A DNA stretch of 26,791 nucleotides, from NCBI GenBank assembly GCA_023431285.1, contig JAEYXN010000279.1:1-26791 (forward strand), given 5' to 3'. Position numbers and translations under genes: made by a program. Positions 6,606 to 14,974 of the stretch are shown piece by piece (the stretch's first letter is position 1; every line of letters starts with the position of its first letter). Origin of the DNA: Bacteroidota bacterium (GTDB lineage: Bacteria > Bacteroidota > Bacteroidia > Cytophagales > Cyclobacteriaceae). The notes under the pieces were generated by a model. That model was given only the letters and a program-made list of their open reading frames with translations. It had not been told where the DNA came from and did not search any database.

Positions 6606-8481
6606 AGTTAAGTCTCTCCGCATCTGGATAACTCTTTTCCTGATGTTCTGTGGATTTATCTCCTCTGCTCAGATCCAGGAAGAGATTCAACTTGCCAATG
6701 AATATTTTCTTAAAGGCGAAAAGAAAAAGGCTCTCGAACTTTATAAAGATCTTGCGAAGAATGATGCTGCAAACCCGTTCATATACAATAACTACTTCAA
6801 CCTTCTTTTGGAGAACGGCGCATATGAGGAGGCGCAAAATTATGTGAAGCGCAATCAAAGACGGGATCCCGAAAATATTCAGTACCGGCTTGACTACGGA
6901 TTTGTCCATGTTAAAGCGGGCGATCTGAACAAGGGGGAGAAATACTTCAAGGAACAAGTCGCCCAGACAAAAACGAATGTTCAGAAAATTAAAATGTTCG
7001 CTGAATATTTTGCCTCGCGATCGCTTTATGAGCATGGCGTTGACGCTTTGATCGAGAGCCGCAATGCGTTAGGAAACCCATATCTTTTTTCACTGGACCT
7101 GGCAATGCTTTATCGCATACAGGGAGATCAGGACAGGATGGTTCAGGAATATTTAAATTACGTGACGCAAAATTCCGGCAACATCCAATATGTAAAGAAT
7201 GTGCTTCAGGCGATGTTGACGAAAACTGAAGAGCTGGAGAGCCTTGAAAGACTTCTCTATGATCGCGTGCAAAAATTTCCAGATGTGGAAGTTTATTCTG
7301 ATCTGCTCATCTGGGTTACGTTGCAACAAAAAAATTTCTACGCGTCATTCATTCAGGCGCGCGCATATGATAAACGCTATCGTCGCGATGGCGAGAAATC
7401 AATGGAAGTCGCAAGAGTAGCTCTCGATAATGAAGACTATGATAACGCCTCCCGAATTTTTAGGTATATCATCCGCGAATTTCCAAATTCGAATGCGAGG
7501 TTCCTGGCAGGATTAGGATTGCTTCGAGCACGTGAAGCCCAGATCAAAAACACATATCCTGTTCACGAAGATTCTGTGAAATCCCTTTTGAAGGACTACG
7601 GAAATTTTATTGCAAGATTTCCAGATAATCTGAATGCACTTGAAGCAGCGCGCAACCAGGCTTTGCTTTTTGCAACACATTTAAACCAGAATGATTCAGC
7701 TGTCGGAATTCTCAGTCGTCTCATCGCGAATCCACGCGCGTCACTTTATCTCAAGTCAAAGGCAAAACTCGATCTTGGTGATATCTACCTTTTGAAAGGT
7801 GAGCCCTGGGAGTCAACCCTGCTATATTCTCAAGTCGAAAAAATTCAAAAAGAAAATCCTATAGGATACGAGGCGAAGCTAAAGAATGCAAAGCTTTCCT
7901 ACTACAAAGGAAATTTCAGACTCGCGCAGGAACATCTTGATATCCTCAAGGAAGCCACAACTAGGGAAATCGCGAACGACGCGCTTGATCTGAGTATGAG
8001 GATAAAGGAAAATATTGCTTATGATTCCACCGGTGCAGCGCTGAGTGAATATGCTGCCATTGAGTTACTTCTTTATCAAAACAAGATTGACGAGGCGTTA
8101 AGGAGGATCCAGCAACTGAAGGAAGGTCGGGTTGCTACGGCTGGCGGCGCGTCCTCGGAAAATATCTTTAATCAATCGATCCTTGACGACGTGTACTGGC
8201 TGGAGGCCAAAATCCGGATTCAGCGCGGCGAATTCGAGGAAAGCATCAAGCTCCTTTCGCGGATCCTGGCTGAATACGGAGATGATATTCTCGCGGACGA
8301 TGCCCAATTTGAGATTGCCGAGATCTACGAACGTCACATCAGGGACAAACAGAAGGCTATGGAGACGTACAGGGAGCTTCTGACGAAGTTTCCGGGCAGT
8401 GTCTATGCCGCGGAGGCTCGAAAAAGATTTCGGCAGCTCAGGGGCGATTTCGGCGCTTCAGGGGCGGAAACACAATTCTGA
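6565..8481 (+). CDS. Secreted tetratricopeptide-repeat protein
   Basis: A protein of up to 638 residues, built largely of helical repeats of TPR type. Clear examples are near residues 37-70 (AYEEAQNY-like helices preceded by LANEYFLKGEKKKALELYKDL) and at the C terminus (DDAQFEIAEIYE, KAMETYRELLTKFPGS). A hydrophobic segment ending in FISSAQ at about residue 36 looks like a signal peptide, so the protein is probably periplasmic or outer-membrane associated. The start is uncertain. ATG 6565 is the only upstream in-frame ATG, but it gives an odd Ile/Tyr-rich leader encoded by an AT repeat. A normal-length signal peptide would begin near residue 14-15, where no standard start codon exists. TPR proteins of this kind are scaffolds; no enzymatic motif is seen. 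It stands alone, 67 bp before the MarR gene. Confidence 0.82.
   Translation: MTNYIYNIYIYINTVKSLRIWITLFLMFCGFISSAQIQEEIQLANEYFLKGEKKKALELYKDLAKNDAANPFIYNNYFNLLLENGAYEEAQNYVKRNQRRDPENIQYRLDYGFVHVKAGDLNKGEKYFKEQVAQTKTNVQKIKMFAEYFASRSLYEHGVDALIESRNALGNPYLFSLDLAMLYRIQGDQDRMVQEYLNYVTQNSGNIQYVKNVLQAMLTKTEELESLERLLYDRVQKFPDVEVYSDLLIWVTLQQKNFYASFIQARAYDKRYRRDGEKSMEVARVALDNEDYDNASRIFRYIIREFPNSNARFLAGLGLLRAREAQIKNTYPVHEDSVKSLLKDYGNFIARFPDNLNALEAARNQALLFATHLNQNDSAVGILSRLIANPRASLYLKSKAKLDLGDIYLLKGEPWESTLLYSQVEKIQKENPIGYEAKLKNAKLSYYKGNFRLAQEHLDILKEATTREIANDALDLSMRIKENIAYDSTGAALSEYAAIELLLYQNKIDEALRRIQQLKEGRVATAGGASSENIFNQSILDDVYWLEAKIRIQRGEFEESIKLLSRILAEYGDDILADDAQFEIAEIYERHIRDKQKAMETYRELLTKFPGSVYAAEARKRFRQLRGDFGASGAETQF
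6584..6600. repeat. AT dinucleotide repeat (17 nt)
   Basis: An uninterrupted alternating ATATAT... run of 17 bases inside a 32-base stretch without G or C except one C at 6579. It lies within the first codons of the TPR gene when that gene is read from ATG 6565, encoding an Ile-Tyr alternation. Such runs are prone to slippage and melt easily. Confidence 0.85.
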
Positions 8482-8525
8482 AAAATTTATTCAATACTCT
8501 GCATGCATACCAAAATTTTTCTACC

Positions 8526-8543
8526 TTCGCTAACCCTGGCGAA
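8526..8543. promoter_or_regulatory. Possible operator palindrome and -7 element upstream of marR-type gene
   Basis: TTCGC (8526-8530) and GCGAA (8539-8543) form an inverted repeat with an 8-nt spacer, 5 bp before the MarR-family start. The left arm overlaps TACCTTCG (8522-8529), one mismatch from the Bacteroidota -7 motif TAnnTTTG. An operator overlapping the promoter would suit autorepression. The arms are short, so chance is a real alternative. Confidence 0.3.
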
Positions 8544-8548
8544 AACGT

Positions 8549-9001
8549 ATGCGGAGAGAAGAAACCGTCGATCATCATATTAAAACAGCATGGCATGCTA
8601 TTGCCCGCATGTATAATCAGCAGGCGGTGCAATACGACGCGACAATGTCGATGGGCTTTGTGCTGCTCAACATCAACTCGGAAGAAGGCACCCCGGCTAC
8701 CAAGATTGCTCCCTTGATGGGACTCGAAGCAAGAAGCCTTACCAGACTCTTGAAATCAATGGAGGAAAAAAAACTGATCTACAGGGAAGCAGACAAATTC
8801 GACAAACGCTCCGTCCGGATCCGGTTGACACGCGAGGGAAAGGCGAAAAAAGAAAAAGCCCGGGAAAAAGTCCTTCGATTTAACGAAGTGGTCCGCAGTG
8901 AAATTCCGAACAATAAACTTCAGATATTCTTTGAGGTGGTTCAAAACATCACCCAACTCATCGAACAGAATTCTATATACGAGAAAGATTCAAAAGGCTG
9001 A
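8549..9001 (+). CDS. MarR-family transcriptional regulator
   Basis: A 150-residue protein of typical MarR length. The winged-helix region is clear: helix-turn-helix at about residues 50-75 (TPATKIAPLMGLEARSLTRL), followed by the wing LIYREADKFDKRSVRIRLTREGKA with the conserved D-x-R-x-x-x-I/V pattern. The N- and C-terminal helices form the dimerisation region. MarR proteins usually repress an adjacent operon and release DNA when they bind a small ligand or are oxidised. It lies 15 bp upstream of the fadN-like gene in the same direction, so it is probably the first gene of, and the local regulator for, the beta-oxidation operon. An acyl-CoA ligand would be an inference from context only. An imperfect palindrome lies just upstream of its start. 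Confidence 0.9.
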   Translation: MRREETVDHHIKTAWHAIARMYNQQAVQYDATMSMGFVLLNINSEEGTPATKIAPLMGLEARSLTRLLKSMEEKKLIYREADKFDKRSVRIRLTREGKAKKEKAREKVLRFNEVVRSEIPNNKLQIFFEVVQNITQLIEQNSIYEKDSKG

Positions 9002-9016
9002 GAGCATCTAATAACT

Positions 9017-11416
9017 ATGAAAAGAAAGATAAGAAAAGTTGCGGTTTTAGGATCTGGCGTCATGGGGTCAGCCATTGCTTGCCATTTTGCCAATATCGGA
9101 TGCCAGGTTCTTCTCTTAGACATTGCTCCTAAGGAATTAACGGATGAAGAAAAAGCCAAAGGTCTAACGCTGGATCACAAGGCGGTGAAAAACCGAATAG
9201 TCCAATCTTCATTTGAGCGTTCTGTAAAATCAAATCCCGGCCCGATCTATTCGAAGAAATTTGTCTCACGGGTCAGCCTGGGAAATTTTGATGATGACCT
9301 GGCGCGGATAAAAGATGTAGACTGGACTATCGAAGTAGTTGTCGAGAATCTGGAAGTCAAGAAGAAAGTTTATGATCAGGTTGAAAAGTTCAGAAAACCT
9401 GGAACACTTATCACATCGAATACTTCTGGAATTCCGATTCACCTGATGGCGGAAGGAAGAAGTGAAGATTTTAGAAAACACTTCTGCGGAACGCACTTCT
9501 TCAACCCACCAAGATATCTCAAGCTCCTTGAAATAATTCCGACGCCGGATACTGATCCCGGCATCGTTAGTTTCCTGATGAACTACGGGGACTTGTATCT
9601 CGGAAAAACAACAGTGCTTTGTAAGGATACGCCAGCCTTCATTGCGAACCGTGTGGGTGTTTTTGCTATCATGAAAGTAGTGGACTCTATGCAGAAACTC
9701 GACCTCAATGTTGACGAGGTAGATAAACTCACGGGTCCCGTTATCGGTCGACCGAAGTCTGCAACGTTCCGAACTTCTGACGTCGTCGGTCTGGATACAT
9801 TGATAAAAGTTTCCGGCAACCTGTATAAGGGACTGCCGAATGACGAAGGAAGGAATTACTTCAAGCTTCCTGACGTCGTGCTCAGGCTTGAAGAGAATAA
9901 ATGGCTCGGCGATAAGACTGGTCAGGGATTTTATAAGAAAACAAAAAACGCAAAAGGCGAGACGGAAATTCTGACGCTCGATTTGAAAACACTCGAGTAC
10001 AAACCGAAAGCAAAAGCAAAATTTCCGACTCTAGAAACCACAAAAACGATTGATAATCTAAAAGACCGTTTCAAAGTTCTTCTCGCCGGAAAAGATAAGG
10101 CTGGAGAGTTTTACCGCGATTCATTCTATGGTCTTTTTCAATATGCATCCAACCGCATTCCTGAAATAGCCGATGAATTGTACAAGATCGACGACGCGGT
10201 CTGCGCTGGCTTTGGATGGGAGCTGGGTCCGTTTGAAACATGGGACGCTATCGGCGCTGAGAAAGCATTGCCCGCAATGGAAGAGGCGGGATACAAACCA
10301 GCCGCGTGGGTCGTGGAGATGCTGCAGAGTGGAAATAAGTCCTTTTATAAAGTTGAAGGCGGCAGGAGAAAATATTACGATATTCCTTCCAAATCATACA
10401 AAGCGATACCAGGGAAAGAAGCGTTTATCATTCTCGAAAATCTTTCAGACAAGGTTGTTTGGAAAAACTCAGATTCGAAGATCACAGACCTTGGCGACGG
10501 AGTTTTGAATTTTTCGTGGCACAGTAAAGCCTTCACACTTGGAAGTGCTGTCATAGAAGGCCTTAACAAAGCGATTGACCTTTCCGAAAAAGATCACCGG
10601 GGACTTGTTGTTGGTCATCAGGGGTCCGACTTCTCTTTAGGAGCGAACCTCGGACTTGTATTCATGTTCGCGATTGAGCAGGAGTACGATGAGATTGATT
10701 TCATGATCCGGCAATTCCAGAACAGCGTGATGCGATTAAGGTATTCTTCTGTCCCGGTGATAGTATGTCCTCAGGGAAGAACACTCGGAGGCGGATGCGA
10801 GATGACCCTTCACGCGGACATTGCACAAGCCGCCGCGGAAACGTATATCGGTCTTGTTGAGGTAGGCGTGGGTCTGATTCCTGGTGGTGGTGGAACGAAA
10901 GAATTTGCAAAGCGCGTGAGCGACAGCTATCAGGAAGGGGACGTCGAATTGAATGCTCTTCAAAACGCATTCATGAATATCGCAACAGCAAAGGTTGCTC
11001 TCTCTGCCGAGGAGGCTCGTGAGATGGGTGTGCTTCGTGACCTGGATCGTATTTCAATTAACAAGGACCGCCAGATTCTCGATGCAAAATCAGCGGCGAT
11101 TGAACTTGCTGAAGCGGGTTACACCATGCCAGTCCAGGCGAAGAATATCAAAGTACAGGGAAGAACGGGGATGGCACTTTTCATGGCAGGTATTCAAGGG
11201 ATGAGAATGGGAAATTACATCTCGGATCATGACATGAAAATCGCGCGATGGATAGCCAACGTGATGTGTGGTGGCGACCTCACCTCGCCACAGGAAGTCA
11301 GCGAGCAGTATCTCCTGGATCTTGAACGCGAAGCATTCCTTTCGCTGACTGGCGAGAAAAAAACCCTAGAACGAATTCAAGCTGTTCTTACCGGCGGAAA
11401 ACCATTGAGAAATTAA
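9017..11416 (+). CDS. fadN: Bifunctional 3-hydroxyacyl-CoA dehydrogenase / enoyl-CoA hydratase (FadN type)
   Basis: A 799-residue enzyme that hydrates 2-enoyl-CoA and oxidises 3-hydroxyacyl-CoA with NAD+ in fatty-acid beta-oxidation. Domain order: NAD-binding dehydrogenase domain (about 7-200; GSGVMG at 12-17; catalytic His160 in THFFNPP with Glu172); first 3HCDH C-terminal domain (about 203-310; TPAFIANR); second 3HCDH-like domain (about 370-450); and a crotonase domain (about 500-720), with GGGCE placing catalytic Glu595 and a second Glu at 615 before IPGGGG. The dehydrogenase precedes the hydratase, the reverse of E. coli FadB, and matches B. subtilis FadN in order and length. Both active sites look intact. 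The next gene starts 11 bp downstream. Confidence 0.93.
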   Translation: MKRKIRKVAVLGSGVMGSAIACHFANIGCQVLLLDIAPKELTDEEKAKGLTLDHKAVKNRIVQSSFERSVKSNPGPIYSKKFVSRVSLGNFDDDLARIKDVDWTIEVVVENLEVKKKVYDQVEKFRKPGTLITSNTSGIPIHLMAEGRSEDFRKHFCGTHFFNPPRYLKLLEIIPTPDTDPGIVSFLMNYGDLYLGKTTVLCKDTPAFIANRVGVFAIMKVVDSMQKLDLNVDEVDKLTGPVIGRPKSATFRTSDVVGLDTLIKVSGNLYKGLPNDEGRNYFKLPDVVLRLEENKWLGDKTGQGFYKKTKNAKGETEILTLDLKTLEYKPKAKAKFPTLETTKTIDNLKDRFKVLLAGKDKAGEFYRDSFYGLFQYASNRIPEIADELYKIDDAVCAGFGWELGPFETWDAIGAEKALPAMEEAGYKPAAWVVEMLQSGNKSFYKVEGGRRKYYDIPSKSYKAIPGKEAFIILENLSDKVVWKNSDSKITDLGDGVLNFSWHSKAFTLGSAVIEGLNKAIDLSEKDHRGLVVGHQGSDFSLGANLGLVFMFAIEQEYDEIDFMIRQFQNSVMRLRYSSVPVIVCPQGRTLGGGCEMTLHADIAQAAAETYIGLVEVGVGLIPGGGGTKEFAKRVSDSYQEGDVELNALQNAFMNIATAKVALSAEEAREMGVLRDLDRISINKDRQILDAKSAAIELAEAGYTMPVQAKNIKVQGRTGMALFMAGIQGMRMGNYISDHDMKIARWIANVMCGGDLTSPQEVSEQYLLDLEREAFLSLTGEKKTLERIQAVLTGGKPLRN

Positions 11417-11427
11417 ACTGACACCTT

Positions 11428-12603
11428 ATGAATGCATATATAGTAGCAGGCTTCAGGTCTGCAGTTGGAAAAGCAAAAAAGGGAGGATTCCGGTTTGTAC
11501 GACCTGATGATCTCGCGGCAGATATTATCAAACACCTCGTGGCATCTGTGCCGGGAGTGGAGCCAAAAATGATTGACGATCTGATCGTTGGCAACGCCGT
11601 GCAGGAAGCGGAACAGGGAATGCAAATGGGTCGTATGATCTCTTTGCTTGCATTGGGCCTTGATACACCGGGGATGGTCATTAACCGCTACTGCGGATCA
11701 GGAATAGAAGCAATTCATATCGCATGCGCGCGCATTCATGCCGGACAGGCGGATATCATCATTGCAGGAGGAACTGAGTCGATGTCTCTCGTGCCTGTAA
11801 TGGGATGGAAGACTGCGCTTAACTACACAATCGCAAAAGATAATCCGACCTATTACACCAGCATGGGTCTAACAGCTGAGCAGGTTGCAAAAAAATATGG
11901 TGTGTCGCGTGAAGACCAGGATAAATTTTCCTACGAGTCGCATCAGAAAGCTGCGGCGGCGATCAAAGCAGGAAAATTTAAGGATGAGATTGTTCCGATC
12001 AATGTGAAGGAAGTTTATGTCGATGAAAGCGGGAAGAAAAAAACGCGTGAATTTATAGTGGACACGGATGAAGGGGTCAGGCCGGATACAACTGTCGAAG
12101 CGTTGGCTAAACTGAAGCCGGTTTTCGCTGCAGGAGGGACCGTAACAGCAGGAAACTCTTCACAGACATCAGACGGTGCTGCCTTCGTGATGGTGATGTC
12201 CGAACGGATGGTGAAGCAACTTAATCTAAAGCCTGTCGCCAGGATGCTTGGTTATGCGGCAGCGGGAGTTGACCCTGTCATCATGGGAATCGGTCCTGTT
12301 GCGGCGGTGCCAAAAGCATTGAAGATCGCCGGAAAGACTTTGCAGGATATCGATCTGGTTGAGCTGAACGAAGCGTTCGCTGCACAATCGCTGGCAGTTG
12401 TGCGGGAGCTCGGTATCGACAGTTCACGTCTGAATCCGAACGGTGGGGCAATCGCAGTAGGGCATCCGTTGGGTTCTTCAGGTGCACGACTTTCGGTTCA
12501 ACTTTTCAACGAGTTGAGACGCCAGAAGAAAAAATACGGGCTCGTTACCGCTTGCGTTGGAGGTGGTCAGGGCGTCGCAGGAGTTTATGAATTGCTGAAT
12601 TAA
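11428..12603 (+). CDS. fadA: Acetyl-CoA C-acyltransferase (3-ketoacyl-CoA thiolase)
   Basis: A 391-residue thiolase that cleaves 3-ketoacyl-CoA to acetyl-CoA and a shortened acyl-CoA. The catalytic residues of the family are all visible: nucleophile Cys89 (NRYCGSG), His346 (GGAIAVGHPLGSSGAR) and Cys376 (TACVGGGQG). Length and motif spacing are normal. The start gives MNAYIVAGFRSAVGK, the standard thiolase N terminus. It sits between the fadN-like gene and an acyl-CoA dehydrogenase with gaps of 11 and 21 bp, so a degradative role is better supported than a biosynthetic acetoacetyl-CoA thiolase role. Confidence 0.94.
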   Translation: MNAYIVAGFRSAVGKAKKGGFRFVRPDDLAADIIKHLVASVPGVEPKMIDDLIVGNAVQEAEQGMQMGRMISLLALGLDTPGMVINRYCGSGIEAIHIACARIHAGQADIIIAGGTESMSLVPVMGWKTALNYTIAKDNPTYYTSMGLTAEQVAKKYGVSREDQDKFSYESHQKAAAAIKAGKFKDEIVPINVKEVYVDESGKKKTREFIVDTDEGVRPDTTVEALAKLKPVFAAGGTVTAGNSSQTSDGAAFVMVMSERMVKQLNLKPVARMLGYAAAGVDPVIMGIGPVAAVPKALKIAGKTLQDIDLVELNEAFAAQSLAVVRELGIDSSRLNPNGGAIAVGHPLGSSGARLSVQLFNELRRQKKKYGLVTACVGGGQGVAGVYELLN

Positions 12604-12624
12604 AACGGAAAACATCGAGTTAAT

Positions 12625-14427
12625 ATGAGTACACCAGTGCAATCAAAGAGAGCCATCAAAGGTGGCGAATTCCTTATCAGGGAAACCCGCGCCGACGAGA
12701 TTTTCATTCCCGAAGAATTCAATGAAGAGCAAAGAATGATTGAGCAGCAATGCAAAGATTTTCTTGCGAAAGAAGTATGGCCGAGACTTGACGAGATCGA
12801 CTCAATGAAAGATCCTCAACTCATGCCTTCAATCCTTGACAAAGCAGGGGAACTTGGTCTCCTTGGCACTTCGATACCACCTGAACTCGGAGGTTTCGGA
12901 ATGGACTTCAACACAACGATGTTGGTAGCCGAAGTAATTGGAGCCGGGCATTCTGTCGCGGTAGCACTTTCCGCACACACCGGAATCGGAACACTCCCGA
13001 TACTCTATTACGGAAACGACGAACAGAAAAAGAAGTACATTCCCAAGCTTGCCACCGGTGAATGGAAAGCGGCATACTGCCTGACGGAGCCCGACAGCGG
13101 ATCAGATGCCAACAGTGGAAAAACGAAAGCTGTGCTCAGTCCCGATGGCAAACACTACATCATCAATGGTCAAAAAATGTGGATCACGAATGGGGGATTC
13201 GCTGACGTATATGTGGTGTTCGCGAAAATCGATAGCGACAAAAACCTGAGCGCATTCATTGTTGAGAAAGGCTTCGGTGGAATTACAATGAATGAAGAGG
13301 AAAAGAAGATGGGTATCAAAGGCTCATCAACGCGCCAGATCTTTTTTAATGATTGTAAAGTTCCGGTAGAGAATCTCCTGAGTGAACGCGAGAACGGTTT
13401 CAAGATAGCGGTGAACATTCTGAATATTGGAAGGATCAAGTTGGGGATTGCCGCATTAGGTGGAAGCAAGAAGACGATTTCCCTCGCCGTAAGATATGCG
13501 ACCGAAAGAAAACAATTTGGAACGCCGATCGCGTCGTTTGGAGCGATCAAATACAAGATAGCTGAACAAGTTGCGCGCGTCTTCGCTTCGGAGTCCGCGC
13601 ACTACAGAGCGGGCCAGAATATCGACGATGCCTACAACGCATTTGTTGAAGGGGGCATGGAGCCAGCAAAAGCCCGTTTGAAATCACTGGAAGAGTTCGC
13701 CATTGAATGTGCTATTCTGAAGGTACACGGTTCGGAAGTACTCGATTATGTGGTGGATGAAGGCGTTCAGATTTACGGAGGGATGGGCTTTTCCGCTGAG
13801 GGTCCGATGGATCGCGCTTACCGCGACGCGCGCATCAACAGGATCTTTGAAGGAACCAACGAAATCAACAGACTCCTTACAATTGACATGCTGCTGAAGC
13901 GTGCAATGAAAGGTTCTTTGGATCTGATGACGCCGGCCATGGCAGTCCAGAAAGAATTGATGTCCATCCCTGACTTTGGCGCTTCAGAGGAGGACGGAGT
14001 ATTCACGCATGAAAAGAAGGTTCTGAATAATCTCAAGAAGGCCGGTCTAATGGTCGCCGGGGCTGCCGTTCAGAAATTTATGATGAAGTTATCCGATGAG
14101 CAGGAGATTCTCATGCATCTCGCCGATATGCTTATCGAAGGATACGTAGCTGAATCTGTTCTGCTCCGTGTGGAGAAACTAATTGCAACGAAGGGTGAGG
14201 AGGCGTGTGAAATTCAGAAAGCACTGGCTTTGATCTATCTGCATTCAGCTGTCGCGAAGGCGGCAAACGCGGGCAGGGAAGCAATCACTTCTTTTGCTGA
14301 GGGTGATGAACAGAGATTGATGCTGATGGGGCTTAAACGATTTACGAAGATTGACCCGTACAACCTGAAGGCGGCGCGCCGGAAAGTTGCTGATCATGTG
14401 ATCCAAAAAGGAGAGTATCCTTTCTGA
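12625..14427 (+). CDS. fadE: Long acyl-CoA dehydrogenase (VLCAD-like, with C-terminal extension)
   Basis: A 600-residue FAD-dependent dehydrogenase catalysing the first beta-oxidation step, acyl-CoA to trans-2-enoyl-CoA, passing electrons to electron-transfer flavoprotein. N-terminal helical domain about 30-145; middle beta domain with YCLTEPDSGSDA (151-162) and MWITNG; C-terminal flavin domain with ATERKQFGTPI (292-302) and YGGMGFS; catalytic Glu409 in the IFEGTNEINR block. About 170 extra residues follow the core, as in VLCAD/ACAD9-type enzymes and B. subtilis FadE, where the core alone would be about 380-400. This suggests long-chain substrates. It is the last gene of the operon: a hairpin terminator starts 27 bp after the stop. 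No etfAB genes are present here. Confidence 0.93.
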   Translation: MSTPVQSKRAIKGGEFLIRETRADEIFIPEEFNEEQRMIEQQCKDFLAKEVWPRLDEIDSMKDPQLMPSILDKAGELGLLGTSIPPELGGFGMDFNTTMLVAEVIGAGHSVAVALSAHTGIGTLPILYYGNDEQKKKYIPKLATGEWKAAYCLTEPDSGSDANSGKTKAVLSPDGKHYIINGQKMWITNGGFADVYVVFAKIDSDKNLSAFIVEKGFGGITMNEEEKKMGIKGSSTRQIFFNDCKVPVENLLSERENGFKIAVNILNIGRIKLGIAALGGSKKTISLAVRYATERKQFGTPIASFGAIKYKIAEQVARVFASESAHYRAGQNIDDAYNAFVEGGMEPAKARLKSLEEFAIECAILKVHGSEVLDYVVDEGVQIYGGMGFSAEGPMDRAYRDARINRIFEGTNEINRLLTIDMLLKRAMKGSLDLMTPAMAVQKELMSIPDFGASEEDGVFTHEKKVLNNLKKAGLMVAGAAVQKFMMKLSDEQEILMHLADMLIEGYVAESVLLRVEKLIATKGEEACEIQKALALIYLHSAVAKAANAGREAITSFAEGDEQRLMLMGLKRFTKIDPYNLKAARRKVADHVIQKGEYPF

Positions 14428-14453
14428 TAGATTTTATTAACCTAAGTGAGCTG

Positions 14454-14492
14454 AGGGCCGGCGACGAAAGTTTCCGGTCCTTTGTCTTTTTG
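14454..14492 (+). terminator. Intrinsic terminator of the beta-oxidation operon
   Basis: AGGGCCGG (14454-14461) pairs with CCGGTCCT (14474-14481) over 8 bp with one G-T wobble. The loop is 12 nt and is followed by the T-rich tail TTGTCTTTTTGT. It begins 27 bp after the acyl-CoA dehydrogenase stop. A second inverted repeat, GGGTGTT (14510-14516) with AACACCC (14525-14531), follows without a T tract. The rest of the gap to 14639 shows only a short AGCGG/CCGCT repeat at 14574-14590. Confidence 0.8.
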
Positions 14493-14639
14493 TACGATTT
14501 TGTTTTCGCGGGTGTTCGGAATTCAACACCCCTTGCAATTCATCATTTTAGAAAGTGCGATTCTGCTTCGCAAAGCGGGATTGATCCGCTGAGAATTATG
14601 TTGCATCAAATTTGAATGTTAAGTGGAAACAATCTTCTT

Positions 14640-14960
14640 ATGCAAAGCAGAACCGGTAAATCATCTCCTTCTTCCGGAACGATCGTCCTGATCGTCATCG
14701 TAATGATATTCACGTTTCCATTCTGGATCGGCCTTCTGGGTGGCTTGTTTGGTTTGGTAGTCGGACTGATCGGTGGCGCATTCGGAATTGTTGCTGGCGT
14801 CTTCGGCGCTGTGATCGGCGGAATATTCAGCGTGATCGGCAGCATATTTCACTGGGGTGGAGGTCCCTGGAACTTTCACCTTGGCTTCATCAGCGTTAAG
14901 CTGTTTATGATAATATCGATTATCGCTTTGGTGGTATACCTTTCCAGACGTCGTAGGTGA
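14640..14960 (+). CDS. Small glycine-rich membrane protein
   Basis: A 106-residue protein from ATG 14640; an ATG at 14616 would add 8 residues (MLSGNNLL). A polar Ser/Arg-rich N terminus (MQSRTGKSSPSSG) precedes two long hydrophobic stretches made largely of Gly, Ile, Val and Phe, with many GxxxG spacings (for example GLLGGLFGLVVGLIGGAFG). Then come a polar HWGGGPWN turn, a further hydrophobic helix, and a basic tail (SRRRR). Three transmembrane segments are likely, and the Gly pattern suggests tight helix packing. No enzymatic motif or named family was recognised. The stop codon lies in the loop of a strong hairpin shared with the convergent gene. Coding is supported by amino-acid composition and by the stop-terminator fit; function is unknown. 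Confidence 0.7.
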   Translation: MQSRTGKSSPSSGTIVLIVIVMIFTFPFWIGLLGGLFGLVVGLIGGAFGIVAGVFGAVIGGIFSVIGSIFHWGGGPWNFHLGFISVKLFMIISIIALVVYLSRRRR

Positions 14961-14974
14961 ACCCTACGACGTCT
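14946..14974. terminator. Bidirectional hairpin between convergent genes
   Basis: AGACGTCGTAGG (14946-14957) and CCTACGACGTCT (14963-14974) are perfect 12-bp arms around a 5-nt loop. The TGA of the + strand membrane-protein gene is in the loop (14958-14960) and the stop of the - strand gene (14964-14966) is in the right arm. The + strand side continues into GATGTTTGTTGT. It can serve both transcripts. Confidence 0.75.

Noticed and set aside
9017..11416. Domain order of the bifunctional beta-oxidation enzyme as a rearrangement or assembly error
   Set aside because: Dehydrogenase-then-hydratase is the established FadN layout, both active sites are intact, and the length is normal.
14510..14590. 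GGGTGTT/AACACCC and AGCGG/CCGCT inverted repeats as extra terminators or a structured RNA
   Set aside because: Neither has a T-tract or further pairing; the operon already has a better terminator at 14454-14492.
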